This document shows, in pieces, positions 1 through 7,235 of a stretch of DNA of 18,484 nucleotides (positions are counted from its first letter, which is position 1; every line of letters begins with the position of its first letter). Both the position numbers and the translations under genes were made by a program. The stretch covers positions 1 to 18,484 of the forward strand of contig JBIKVN010000033.1 in assembly GCA_044356865.1 (NCBI GenBank). The letters are read 5' to 3'. Source of the DNA: JBEIUL01 sp044356865 (GTDB lineage Bacteria > Planctomycetota > Phycisphaerae > Phycisphaerales > SM1A02). Under the pieces are notes generated by a model, which did not search any database, had not been told where the DNA came from, and saw nothing but the letters and a program-made list of their open reading frames with translations.

Positions 1-2
1 AG

Positions 3-374
3 ATCCTGCCGCAGTTCCAGGGCGGGCTCGGCGTGCTCTGGCCGATCCACGAGGGAATCGCCGAGACCGGCTTCACGATCCATCGCGTGGCCCGCAAGCT
101 CGACGCCGGCGACATCGTGCACCAGGAGCGGTACCCGATCGCCTTCCGCGACACGCTCGAGGCGACGGTCCGCGCGACCATGGCCATCGCCCGCGAGCGA
201 GTCCCGCGGGCGTTCGCCGAGACCTGCGCGAACCTCGACGCGCGACTCGCCTCGGCGATCCCGCAGCGGACCGGCCGCACCTACACCACGCCCACTTTCC
301 GCGAGTTCCTCCGCATCCGGCGGAACCACGCCCGCCTCCGCGGCGCTCACTCCCGCTCGCCGGTCGACCGGTAG
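3..374 (+). CDS. Formyltransferase-like protein, 3' end (5' truncated by the window)
   Basis: The reading frame is already open at the left edge and ends with TAG at 372-374, so the start lies outside the window. The first residues (ILPQFQGGLGVLWPIHEG) followed by ETGFTIH and LDAGDIVHQE match the core of the formyl transferase fold shared by methionyl-tRNA formyltransferase, glycinamide ribonucleotide formyltransferase and sugar N-formyltransferases. The family pattern is LPxxxG...W.I..G...TG.TIH....DxGDI..Q. The catalytic Asn-His-Asp set would mostly lie upstream and cannot be seen, although the Asp of DAGD is present. The tail (TYTTPTFREFLRIRRNHARL) is basic and lacks the OB-fold domain of Fmt, so a stand-alone formyltransferase-like enzyme is more likely than Fmt. 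The substrate is unknown. The last 28 bp overlap the convergent gene that follows. Confidence 0.75.
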   Translation: MLPQFQGGLGVLWPIHEGIAETGFTIHRVARKLDAGDIVHQERYPIAFRDTLEATVRATMAIARERVPRAFAETCANLDARLASAIPQRTGRTYTTPTFREFLRIRRNHARLRGAHSRSPVDR

Positions 375-607
375 CGGGAACGCCGCATCGCGTACTCGGC
401 CGGCGAGACCGGCAGGCCGGGCGTCACGCCCGTCGTGGCCTGCTCGTGCAGCTTCACGAGGAATGGCACGCACCAGCGGCAGCCGGTGCCCGCGCCGAGG
501 CACTCCGAGAGCTGGCTCGCGACGACGGGCTTCTCGCGCTCGAGATAGTTCCGCAGCTTCCGCAGGCTCACGTGGAAGCAGAGGCAGACCTCGTCGTCGG
601 GCTCCAT
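347..607 (-). CDS. Small BFD-like [2Fe-2S]-binding protein
   Basis: This 86-residue protein has four cysteines in the spacing of the bacterioferritin-associated ferredoxin (BFD/Fer2_BFD) fold: C8-x-C10 near the N terminus and C43-x2-C46 after a GAGTGC turn. The segments CLCFHVSLRKLRNYL and ECLGAGTGCRWC resemble the family, which binds one [2Fe-2S] cluster and acts in electron transfer or iron release from bacterioferritin. C36 is an extra cysteine. The tail after residue 60 is basic and has no recognised domain. The ATG at 605-607 is the only usable start, and I see no good Shine-Dalgarno before it. The gene lies 21 bp downstream of the stop of the next minus-strand gene and may be co-transcribed with it. 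Its 3' end overlaps the convergent formyltransferase-like gene. The family call is fairly safe; the partner protein is unknown. Confidence 0.75.
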   Translation of the reverse strand: MEPDDEVCLCFHVSLRKLRNYLEREKPVVASQLSECLGAGTGCRWCVPFLVKLHEQATTGVTPGLPVSPAEYAMRRSRYRSTGERE

Positions 608-608
608 G

Positions 609-634
609 GCGGGGCTCAGGGGCGGGGCTCAGGG
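609..634. repeat. Perfect 13-bp tandem duplication
   Basis: GCGGGGCTCAGGG occurs twice in a row (609-621 and 622-634), filling the gap between the two minus-strand genes. Each copy contains TCA on the plus strand, which is TGA on the minus strand. The stop codon of the coiled-coil protein (629-631) is therefore duplicated 13 bp further on. It is probably a slippage product with no evident function. Confidence 0.8.
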
Positions 635-1423
635 GGTCGCGGGAGCGGCCGGTTCGGTCGCCGGCTCGGCCGGTGGTTCGCGGCGGGCGGGCACGAGGCT
701 CTCGACCTCGACCCTCCAACGGAACTCCGCCCCCGGGCCGAGCAGGGGCGGATTGTCGAAGATGCCGCGTTCCATACGATCGGGATTGGCCCGGATCTCG
801 GGGATGAAGGTCCCGACGAGCGTCCACGGATCTCCGGCGGCGGTCCGGGCGCGATCGGACAGGCGCCGGGCGATTCGCGGCTCGAGCGTCGCGGTGAACT
901 CCTCGCCGAGCGAGTCCCCCGAGACCGGATCGATCGGGGCAAGCGTCACCGCCAGCCGTTCGCCCTGCGGCTGGGTCCGCACGAGCCGTCCGTGCCAGCG
1001 CACCGCGTGCCGGTACGAACGGTTCGCGCCCGCGACCCACCGTTCGAGTTCGCGGCGGAAGATCGCGGCGGCCGTCTGGTCGCCGGCGGCGGGAAGTCGC
1101 TCGGCAAGCGAGCGGGTGTAGTCGCCTTCGAGGGCGAGGCGGACGGAGGCGGGGCTTGCGAACGGGCCGGAATCGGCGACGGGCGATGAAGCGGGAGCGG
1201 CGGGAGCGGCGGCCGGGGGCGTTGCGAGTTGGGCCTTGAGCCTGGCCACCTCGGCCTCGAGCTCGGCGATGCGGGCCTTGGCCTTCGTCAGCTCGTCCGC
1301 GAGCCCCGCCGGGGCCGTTGCGGCCGGCGGGTCGGCGGGCCGGGGGGCCGGGGCGGCGGCGAGCCCGAGGGGCAGGAGCGCCGCCGAGACGAATGCCGTG
1401 CGGAGCGAAGCGGTGCGGGTCAC
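629..1423 (-). CDS. Exported coiled-coil protein of unknown function
   Basis: I chose the GTG at 1421-1423 because a strong GGAGG lies six bases upstream of it. This start also puts a good signal peptide at the very N terminus: TRTASLR, then a hydrophobic AFVSAALLPLGLAAA with a likely cut after Ala-Ala-Ala. The product is 264 residues. After a Pro/Ala-rich spacer, residues about 41-67 form a heptad-like coiled coil (ELTKAKARIAELEAEVARL). A second Pro/Ala spacer leads to a soluble domain, about residues 85-245, with the pattern YRHAVRWHGRLVRTQPQGE that I do not recognise. The C terminus is again Pro/Ala/Glu-rich. The protein is probably periplasmic or surface-associated. It precedes the BFD-like gene on the same strand. 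A longer frame reaches an ATG at 1531, but that extension runs through the repeat cluster and I do not accept it. Confidence 0.7.
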   Translation of the reverse strand: MTRTASLRTAFVSAALLPLGLAAAPAPRPADPPAATAPAGLADELTKAKARIAELEAEVARLKAQLATPPAAAPAAPASSPVADSGPFASPASVRLALEGDYTRSLAERLPAAGDQTAAAIFRRELERWVAGANRSYRHAVRWHGRLVRTQPQGERLAVTLAPIDPVSGDSLGEEFTATLEPRIARRLSDRARTAAGDPWTLVGTFIPEIRANPDRMERGIFDNPPLLGPGAEFRWRVEVESLVPARREPPAEPATEPAAPATP

Positions 1424-1499
1424 GGGGAACCTCCGAGGAAGTGGCAGGCGAGGACCGGAGAGCCATCGGCATTCTGCCGGAAAGGGCGGGAACCGGGGT

Positions 1500-1671
1500 G
1501 AAGCCTGGACTGAAGCCTGGACAGGCAACATGGAAGCCGGACTGAAGCCTGGACAGGCAACATGGTGGAAGGCTGGACAGGCAGTGGTGGAAGCCTGGAC
1601 TGGTGGAAGCTTGGACAGGCAACTTGTCTATCGGCAACGGGTCTATCTCTGCAGCCTGGACAGGCAACATG
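1500..1671 (+). repeat. Cluster of short interspersed repeats, core TGGACAGGCAAC
   Basis: Full copies of GCCTGGACAGGCAACATG lie at 1515-1532, 1547-1564 and 1654-1671. A variant (GCTTGGACAGGCAACTTG) lies at 1609-1626 and a shorter one (GGCTGGACAGGCAGTGG) at 1571-1587. Truncated pieces of the type GAAGCCTGGACT lie at 1500-1511 and 1590-1601. The first two full copies belong to near-identical 33- and 32-bp units (1500-1532 and 1533-1564). The core GCCTGGACAGGC is itself an imperfect palindrome with 5-bp arms around GA. An inverted copy follows at 1743-1755. Spacing is irregular, so this is not a CRISPR array. It could be a mobile miniature repeat, a regulator-binding array or a structured leader. 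Confidence 0.8.
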
Positions 1672-1742
1672 ACGGTCTAGTGCCACAGCCAGCCGGTCCG
1701 CCTTCGGTAATCGCCTTCGGGAAAATGGTCGGCTTCTGCGGA

Positions 1743-1755
1743 GTTGCCTGTCCAA
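1743..1755 (-). repeat. Inverted copy of the TGGACAGGCAAC repeat
   Basis: GTTGCCTGTCCAA is the exact reverse complement of TTGGACAGGCAAC at 1611-1623. It sits only 17 bp before the start codon of the first operon gene, where it could pair with upstream copies in the transcript or bind the same protein. Confidence 0.7.
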
Positions 1756-1772
1756 CGGGGTAAACTCGCGGC

Positions 1773-3587
1773 ATGGATCCGATCCGATCGCTCCTTGCCG
1801 TCGCCTCGCGTCGTCTCGCGGCGGTCCGCGTGTTGCGGACGATCGCGTGGGCGGCGACCGGGGCGGCGATCCTGGTCCTGCTGCTCGTGCTGCTCGAGCG
1901 AAGTTCGCCCGCAGTCACCTTGCCCTGGCTGGTGATCCTGGTCGTCCTCGGGGGGGCAGTCGCCCTCGCGACCATCCTCTGGGCGCGGGCGGGTCGCCCG
2001 ACCGAGGTCGAGCTCGCGGTGCTCGTCGACGAGCGGCTCGGGCTGAAGGAACGGCTGTCGACGGCGCTCGCGGTGCGGGACCGCGCCGATCCGTTCGCGC
2101 GGGCGGCGGTCGAGGATGCCGTGCGAACCGCTTCCGACCGGGCCGTCCGCGAGCGGGCCGGCCGGGCGTTCCCGGTGCGGGCCGGCCGCGAGTCGTGGTT
2201 CGCGGCCGTCGCCGTGGCCCTCGCGACCGCGGCGTTCCTCCTCCTCCCCCAAGGAGACCTCTTCCGTCGCGAGGCCTCCCCTGACCAGGCGGCGCTCGCC
2301 GCGATCCGCACCGATGCCGACGCGGCGATGGACGAGATCCTCCGCAAGGTCGAGGAGAACCCCGCCCTCGCCGCCGAGCTCCGCCAGAAGGGCGAGCTCG
2401 GCGACGCCGCGCCGCGCCCTGACGACCGCGCCACCGAGCCCAAGGCCACGCCCGAGGAGGCCAAGCGCGAGGCGATCCGCCGGATGAACGAGCTCCAGCG
2501 CAAGCTCGAGGAGATCGCCAAGGGCGAGCAGGCGATGGCGACCGAGGCGCTGAAGCGGCAGCTCCAGAAGCTCGAGTCGCTCGATTCGATCGGCGATGCC
2601 GAGGTGAAGGAACTCGCCGACGCCCTCCAGCAGGGCGACTTCGCCGCCGCCAAGGCCGCCCTCGAGAAGATGCGCGAGGAGGCCGCGAAGAAGACCGACG
2701 CCGAGAAGCAGGAACTCGAGCAGAAGCTGAACCGCCTCGCTGAGCAGATCGGCCAGCTCGCCGAGAATCGCGAGGCTGTCGAGGAGGCCCTCCGCAAGGC
2801 CGGCCTCGATCCTGCGGTCGCCGCCAATCCCGAGGCCCTGAAGCAGGCGATCGAGAGCGCGAAAAACCTCACCGAATCCCAGAAGGAACAGTTGAAGAAG
2901 GCCATGCAGTCCCAGGAGGCCGCGCAGCAGAAGCTCAAGGAGCTCGAGCAGGGCCTCAAGGAGTGCGCGAGCGGCATGTGCCAAGGCGGCCAGAAGGACG
3001 GCGGCGGCAAGAAACCAGGCTCGCAGGGCAACCAAGGTCAACAGCCCGGCGGCGACCAGCCCGGCCAATCCGGCCAGCCGGGTGGCGAGGGGGCCGGCGG
3101 CATGGAGGCCATGCTTTCCGAACTCGAGATGGCCCAGCAGATGGCGGACGCCGCCGAGGCCGCCGCGAACGAGGCCGAGAGCCAGTCGCAATCGATGGGC
3201 GAGGGCCTCGGCCAGATGGCCGGCGCTTGCAAGAGCGACGCCGAATCGAACGAGGTCCGCATGATCGACGGCGTGCGGCAGGGCGGTCGCGGCCGCGCGG
3301 GCGGGGGCAAGACGCCCACCGCGCCGACGCCCACCGGCACCAAGCTCTCGAAAGAGAAGACCAAGCTGCAGAAGGGCGACATCATCGCGCGGCAGCTCGT
3401 CGAGGGCGAGGTCGAGATCGGCGAGGCGACCATCCCGCTCGCCCCGGCCGAGGGCGAGGTCGACGCGAGCATCGAGGGCGGCGTGAGCGAGGATCGCGTG
3501 CCGACCCATCTCAAGGACGTCCACAAGCACTACTTCGGCGAGCTCAAGAAGCGGATCGAGGCGAAGCAGAAGGCCCCGAACCCGTGA
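1773..3587 (+). CDS. DUF4175-like coiled-coil membrane protein, first gene of the operon
   Basis: This 604-residue protein has two N-terminal membrane helices (about residues 22-42 and 50-71), a cytoplasmic stretch with VDERLGLKERLSTALAVRD (85-103), and a third helix (141-158). A long Glu/Lys/Ala/Gln-rich coiled coil follows at about 225-395. Then come a Gly/Gln low-complexity linker (403-443), a second helical part and a C-terminal VPTHLKDVHKHYFGELKKR (577-595). The E/DRLGL..RLSTALA block and the terminal VP....V..YF motif resemble large DUF4175-type membrane proteins found beside MoxR/VWA operons. I place it there by resemblance only. The large coiled coil probably lies in the periplasm and could be a scaffold. 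The ATG at 1773 fits the first helix, but only a weak GGGG at 1757-1760 precedes it. Its stop overlaps the next start (GTGA). Confidence 0.65.
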   Translation: MDPIRSLLAVASRRLAAVRVLRTIAWAATGAAILVLLLVLLERSSPAVTLPWLVILVVLGGAVALATILWARAGRPTEVELAVLVDERLGLKERLSTALAVRDRADPFARAAVEDAVRTASDRAVRERAGRAFPVRAGRESWFAAVAVALATAAFLLLPQGDLFRREASPDQAALAAIRTDADAAMDEILRKVEENPALAAELRQKGELGDAAPRPDDRATEPKATPEEAKREAIRRMNELQRKLEEIAKGEQAMATEALKRQLQKLESLDSIGDAEVKELADALQQGDFAAAKAALEKMREEAAKKTDAEKQELEQKLNRLAEQIGQLAENREAVEEALRKAGLDPAVAANPEALKQAIESAKNLTESQKEQLKKAMQSQEAAQQKLKELEQGLKECASGMCQGGQKDGGGKKPGSQGNQGQQPGGDQPGQSGQPGGEGAGGMEAMLSELEMAQQMADAAEAAANEAESQSQSMGEGLGQMAGACKSDAESNEVRMIDGVRQGGRGRAGGGKTPTAPTPTGTKLSKEKTKLQKGDIIARQLVEGEVEIGEATIPLAPAEGEVDASIEGGVSEDRVPTHLKDVHKHYFGELKKRIEAKQKAPNP

Positions 3588-4657
3588 TCGGTGCCTCGCT
3601 CCGGGCCCTCGGCGCGGTCCTCGCCGCCGCGGCGCTTTCCGCCTGCGGCAAGCCCGAGGGCGTGGTCGTCTACGTCTCGGCCGACGAGAGCGTGGCCCGC
3701 CCGATCCTCGCCGCGTTCACCACCGAGACGGGCCTCGCCGTCACGCCGGTCTTCGACACCGAGGCGACGAAGACGACCGGGCTCGCCAATCGCCTGCGGG
3801 CCGAGCGCGACCGGCCGCGGGCCGACCTCTTCTGGTCGAGCGAGATCGCCTTCACCGTCGCGCTCGCCGACGAGGGCGTGCTGGCTCCGCTCGCTCCGGA
3901 ACCACCGCTCGAGTGGCCCGAGTCGCTCCGCGATCCGCAGGGCCGCTGGTTCGCCTTCGCCCCGCGGGCCCGAGTGATCGTGGTGCCCGAGTCGATGCCC
4001 GCCTCCGAGCGGCCCGTCACCTGGATGGACCTCACCGACGAGCGCTGGAAAGGCCGCATCGCGATGGCCGATCCGCGGTTCGGCACCACCCGCACCCACC
4101 TCGGGGCGATGCGCTGGTGGTGGGAACGCGAGGTCATGCCCGGCTACTTCGACGCGTGGGCCGAGGGGCTGGCCGAGAACGAGGTCAAGCTCCTCACGAG
4201 CGGCAACGCCGGCGTGGTCGACGCGGTGGCCCGCGGCGAGGCCCTCGTCGGCCTGACCGACACCGACGACGTCTTCGCGGCGCGGGAGCGGGGGGCGGTC
4301 GAGCGGGGTTTCCAGGTCGAGCTCGTGTATCCGCGCCACGCCCCGGACCCGCGGGTGCCCGCCGGAGGCACGCTCCTCATCCCGAACACCGTCGCGATCG
4401 TCGCGGGATCCTCGCGGCCTGACGAGGCCCGCCGTCTGCTCGAGTTCCTCCTTTCCGAGCGGGCCGAGCGCCTGCTCTTCGAGAGCGTGAGCCGGAACGT
4501 GCCGCTGCGCCTCGAACTCGACGCCGAATCGAAGGCGAGGTTCGTCCCGCCCGAGCCGATCGAGATCGATTGGGCGACGGCTTCGGGCGGTTCCGACGCG
4601 GCGGTCCGGTCGTTTCTCGGCATCGTCGGGAACGGCGAGGCGGCGGTCGCACCGTGA
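3584..4657 (+). CDS. ABC-type extracellular solute-binding lipoprotein (FbpA-like cluster)
   Basis: The GTG at 3584 overlaps the previous stop as GTGA and gives a 357-residue protein with a lipoprotein signal: hydrophobic residues 6-17, then L18-S-A-C21. The mature part begins EGVVVYVSADESVARPILAAF and continues with ATKTTGLANRL, ADLFWSSE, WMDLTDERWKGRIAMADP and LIPNTVAIVAGSSRPDEARRLLEFLLS. These are hallmarks of the periplasmic binding proteins of Fe(III)/thiamine/phosphonate-type ABC importers. At the place where Fe(III)-binding members carry adjacent tyrosines, this protein has ALVGLTDTDDVFAAR, so the ligand may not be ferric iron. It is coupled to the permease gene that follows by another GTGA overlap. 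No ATPase gene lies next to it. Confidence 0.85.
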   Translation: MIGASLRALGAVLAAAALSACGKPEGVVVYVSADESVARPILAAFTTETGLAVTPVFDTEATKTTGLANRLRAERDRPRADLFWSSEIAFTVALADEGVLAPLAPEPPLEWPESLRDPQGRWFAFAPRARVIVVPESMPASERPVTWMDLTDERWKGRIAMADPRFGTTRTHLGAMRWWWEREVMPGYFDAWAEGLAENEVKLLTSGNAGVVDAVARGEALVGLTDTDDVFAARERGAVERGFQVELVYPRHAPDPRVPAGGTLLIPNTVAIVAGSSRPDEARRLLEFLLSERAERLLFESVSRNVPLRLELDAESKARFVPPEPIEIDWATASGGSDAAVRSFLGIVGNGEAAVAP

Positions 4658-7233
4658 CCGGCCGTTCACGCGGGGGCTGGACGGCGGGCCTCGCGGTGAT
4701 GGCGGCGCTCGCGGTCCTCGTCCTCGCCCCGGCGATTTCGCTCTCACTCGCCTCGGGCGGCGCCGGCGGCTCGCGCGGGGCGTCGCTCGCGATCGGCGGC
4801 ATGTCCACGATCGAAGGGCCGGTCGGGGCGGCGACGCTCCTGGCCCGATCGCTCGCCTGGGCGGCGGGCGTTTCGCTCGTGGCGGTCGTCGCGGCCTCGG
4901 TGGCCTCGGCCGGGCTGCTCGCGTGGTGGCGGCGCGGCGGCGTCGCGGCGGTCTCGGCGAGCGTCGCGATCGGGGCCTTCACGCTGCTTCCGCCGTCGCT
5001 TCTCGTCTACGCCCTCTGGTCGGCGACCGGGCCGGGCACCGCGCTCGGGGCGTGGACCGGCCTCGACGAGGACGCGGTGCGCGGACGGCATCTCGCCCTC
5101 GCCCTCGGCCTCTTCCTCTGGGCTTGGCCGGCGGCGACGGTCACGCTTTCGATCTGGCGGGCGATGCATCCCGACCGGGCCGCGGAACTTCGCCGCCTCG
5201 ACGGCGTCCGCGGGCTCGCCGAGCTCTCGGCCCGGATCCGCCACGATCTTCCCGGCGCCTCGCTCGCCATGCTGGCGGTCGGCCTCGGGATCTTCGGCGA
5301 GACCGTCGGCTTCGACCTCGCGCAGGTCCGCACCTACGGCTACGAGCTTCGGGCCCTCGATGCCCTCGGAGCGTCGCCGGGCGCCGTGCTTTCGCTCGCG
5401 TGGCCGTCGGTGGCGACGGCGATCGCCTGCGGCGTGGCGGCGCTTCTGGTCGCCCGGCGGTCGCCCGCGCGGGGACGCGGCGGGCGCGAAACGATCCCGC
5501 GGCTCGCCGCGATCACCGTCGCGATCACCGTCGCGATCACCGTCTTGGTGCCGGGGGCGCTCGTCGCGTTCCTCCTCCTTCGCATCGCGGGCCTCGCCTC
5601 GGTCGCGAGTTTCGTCTCCCTGCACGGCGGTTCGGCCCTCGCGACCCTTGGCGTGGCCGGCGCCGCGGCGACCGCGGTCGGTGGGCTCGCGATCGCCACG
5701 CGCGAACTGGCCCGGCGCGGCGGATGGCCGCGGCGGATCGCGCTCGTCGCGACGGCTCTCTTCCTGGCTGCGGCCGCGGTGCCCGCGACGCTCGTCGCCC
5801 TCGCCCACGAGGCGCTCTGGAACCGGCCCTCGACCGGGCCGCTGGTCTACGACACGGCCGCGGTGGCCATCCTCGGCCTGGTCACCCGCTTCGGGGCGGT
5901 CGGCGCCGTCGCCGGTCTCCTCGCGGCGGCGATCGAACCCGCGCGGCGGCGCGACCTCGTCGCCCTCGACGGCCGTCTTCCGCTTCGGTCGACGCTCGCG
6001 CGCGACCGCCCGTACCTCGTCGCCGCGGGCCTTGGCGCCGCCGCGGTCACGCTCGCCCTCGCCTTCGCCGAGATTCCCGTCTCGACGCGGCTCGCCCCGC
6101 CGGGCGTCGAGCTGCTCGCGACGAGTGTCCTGAACGCGATGCACTACCGCCAGCCCGACACGGTGACCGCGGCGGCGTGGATCGCGGTCGGGCTCGGGGC
6201 GACCGTCGCCCTTGCGATCGCGATCGTCGCACGGCGATCCGGTGGGCGTCCGCCCGCGGCGGCGGGCGCGATCGTCCTCGCGCTGCTCTTCGTGCCGGCC
6301 TGCGACCGGCGCGACGGGACTCCCCCGATCCCGGTCGCGCTCGAGATCCGCGGCAGCGGTTTCGGCCCCGGTCAGTTCGTCGCCCCGCGAGCCGCGGCGT
6401 TCGCGCCCGACGGCCGCCTGTTCGTCATCGACAAGCAGGCCCGCGTGCAGCGGTTCTCGCCCGAAGGCACCTACGAGCTCGAGTGGCCGATGCCCGAGAG
6501 CGAGCGGGGGAAGCCGGTCGGCGTCTCGGTCCATCCCGACGGCCGCGTCTTCGTCGCCGACACGCACTACCACCGCGTGATGGTCTTCGACCGCGACGGC
6601 GGCGAGCTCGCGAGGTTCGGCCGCTACGGCACGGGGCCGGGCGAGTTCTACTACCCGACCGACATCGCGTTCCTGCCCGACGGTCGCCTCGCGGTCAGCG
6701 AGTACGGCGGGAACGACCGCGTGCAGCTCTTCAGCGCCGACTTCACGCCGCTCGCCTCGTTCGGTCGCTTCGGCCGCGGGAACGCGGAGTTCGCCCGCCC
6801 GCAGTCGATCACGCTGGTCGGTGACGAGCTCGTGGTCGCCGACGGCTGCAACCACCGGCTGCAGGTCTGGGGTCTCGACGGCGGGTGGCGGCGCGACCTC
6901 GGCGGGGCGGGCCGCGAGCCGGGCCGCTTCGCCTACCCCTATGGCGTCGAGAGTCTCGGCGACGGCACGGTCCTCGTCGCCGAGTTCGGCAACCACCGGT
7001 TGCAGCGGATCTCGCTGGCCGACGGCCGGCCGCTCGGGGTCTGGGGCGGGCCCGGCGCGCACCGCGAGGGAGTCGATCCCGCCGGTCCCGAGCCCGGACG
7101 GCTGCTTTATCCTTTCGCGGTCGCGAGCGGTCTCGGGTTCGGCGACGGCCGCGTGGCCGTCTGCGACAGCGGGCACGATCGCGTCGGGCTGGTCCGCGCC
7201 GCGGATCTCGTCCCGGCCGGCGGAGGTTCCTGA
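4654..7233 (+). CDS. ABC permease (FbpB-like) fused to a C-terminal six-blade NHL propeller
   Basis: The GTG at 4654 overlaps the upstream stop as GTGA. The product is 859 residues. Residues 1-525 hold about twelve membrane helices in two halves, as in FbpB-type iron permeases. The first half has an EAA-type loop (AAELRRLDGVRGLAELSARI, starting near residue 176, then a conserved LPG); the equivalent loop of the second half is degenerate. A short basic loop (ARRSGGR) leads to a thirteenth helix, AGAIVLALLFVPAC, ending at C550, which looks like a lipobox. Residues about 558-859 carry six NHL repeats with the pattern GPGxFxxPxxxAxxPDGRLxVxDxxxxRVQxF. The thirteenth helix should place this propeller in the periplasm, beside the binding lipoprotein. 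The frame is continuous, with no in-frame ATG, GTG or TTG between codon 504 and the lipobox that would suit a separate gene. The fusion therefore looks genuine. Confidence 0.85.
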   Translation: MTGRSRGGWTAGLAVMAALAVLVLAPAISLSLASGGAGGSRGASLAIGGMSTIEGPVGAATLLARSLAWAAGVSLVAVVAASVASAGLLAWWRRGGVAAVSASVAIGAFTLLPPSLLVYALWSATGPGTALGAWTGLDEDAVRGRHLALALGLFLWAWPAATVTLSIWRAMHPDRAAELRRLDGVRGLAELSARIRHDLPGASLAMLAVGLGIFGETVGFDLAQVRTYGYELRALDALGASPGAVLSLAWPSVATAIACGVAALLVARRSPARGRGGRETIPRLAAITVAITVAITVLVPGALVAFLLLRIAGLASVASFVSLHGGSALATLGVAGAAATAVGGLAIATRELARRGGWPRRIALVATALFLAAAAVPATLVALAHEALWNRPSTGPLVYDTAAVAILGLVTRFGAVGAVAGLLAAAIEPARRRDLVALDGRLPLRSTLARDRPYLVAAGLGAAAVTLALAFAEIPVSTRLAPPGVELLATSVLNAMHYRQPDTVTAAAWIAVGLGATVALAIAIVARRSGGRPPAAAGAIVLALLFVPACDRRDGTPPIPVALEIRGSGFGPGQFVAPRAAAFAPDGRLFVIDKQARVQRFSPEGTYELEWPMPESERGKPVGVSVHPDGRVFVADTHYHRVMVFDRDGGELARFGRYGTGPGEFYYPTDIAFLPDGRLAVSEYGGNDRVQLFSADFTPLASFGRFGRGNAEFARPQSITLVGDELVVADGCNHRLQVWGLDGGWRRDLGGAGREPGRFAYPYGVESLGDGTVLVAEFGNHRLQRISLADGRPLGVWGGPGAHREGVDPAGPEPGRLLYPFAVASGLGFGDGRVAVCDSGHDRVGLVRAADLVPAGGGS
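5509..5544 (+). repeat. Three perfect tandem copies of a 12-bp unit inside the permease
   Basis: GCGATCACCGTC is repeated exactly three times (5509-5520, 5521-5532, 5533-5544), encoding Ala-Ile-Thr-Val three times in the seventh membrane helix. The unit is a multiple of three, so loss or gain of a copy would change the helix length without shifting the frame. Confidence 0.9.
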
Positions 7234-7235
7234 TC

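Larger units (their letters stand above)
1424..1772. other. Divergent intergenic region with repeat cluster
   Basis: These 349 bp separate the minus-strand coiled-coil gene from the plus-strand operon, so promoters for both directions should lie here. I could not find a convincing -35/-10 pair in either direction. About half the region (1500-1671) is the repeat cluster annotated separately. The stretch 1672-1742 is unique and less GC-rich. There is no conserved coding frame. Confidence 0.6.

Noticed and set aside
1424..1531. Upstream extension of the minus-strand coiled-coil protein to an ATG at 1531
   Set aside because: The added 36 residues come partly from the repeat cluster. The GTG at 1423 has a strong GGAGG and starts directly at a signal peptide.
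1500..1755. CRISPR array
   Set aside because: The repeats are under 20 bp with irregular spacing and variants, one copy is inverted, and no cas gene is nearby.
1744..1766. A -35 (TTGCCT) and -10 (TAAACT) promoter pair just before the first operon gene
   Set aside because: The spacing is 11 bp, too short for a sigma-70 promoter, and the TTGCCT belongs to the inverted repeat copy.
6160..6310. Frameshift or hidden start separating the permease from the NHL protein
   Set aside because: The frame is open throughout. The nearest in-frame start codons (ATG at 6139, GTG at 6163) lie before the twelfth helix and lack a ribosome site.
4744..7176. An 810-codon minus-strand open frame opposite the permease-NHL gene
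   Set aside because: It is a low-complexity shadow frame. The plus strand encodes clear membrane helices and NHL repeats.
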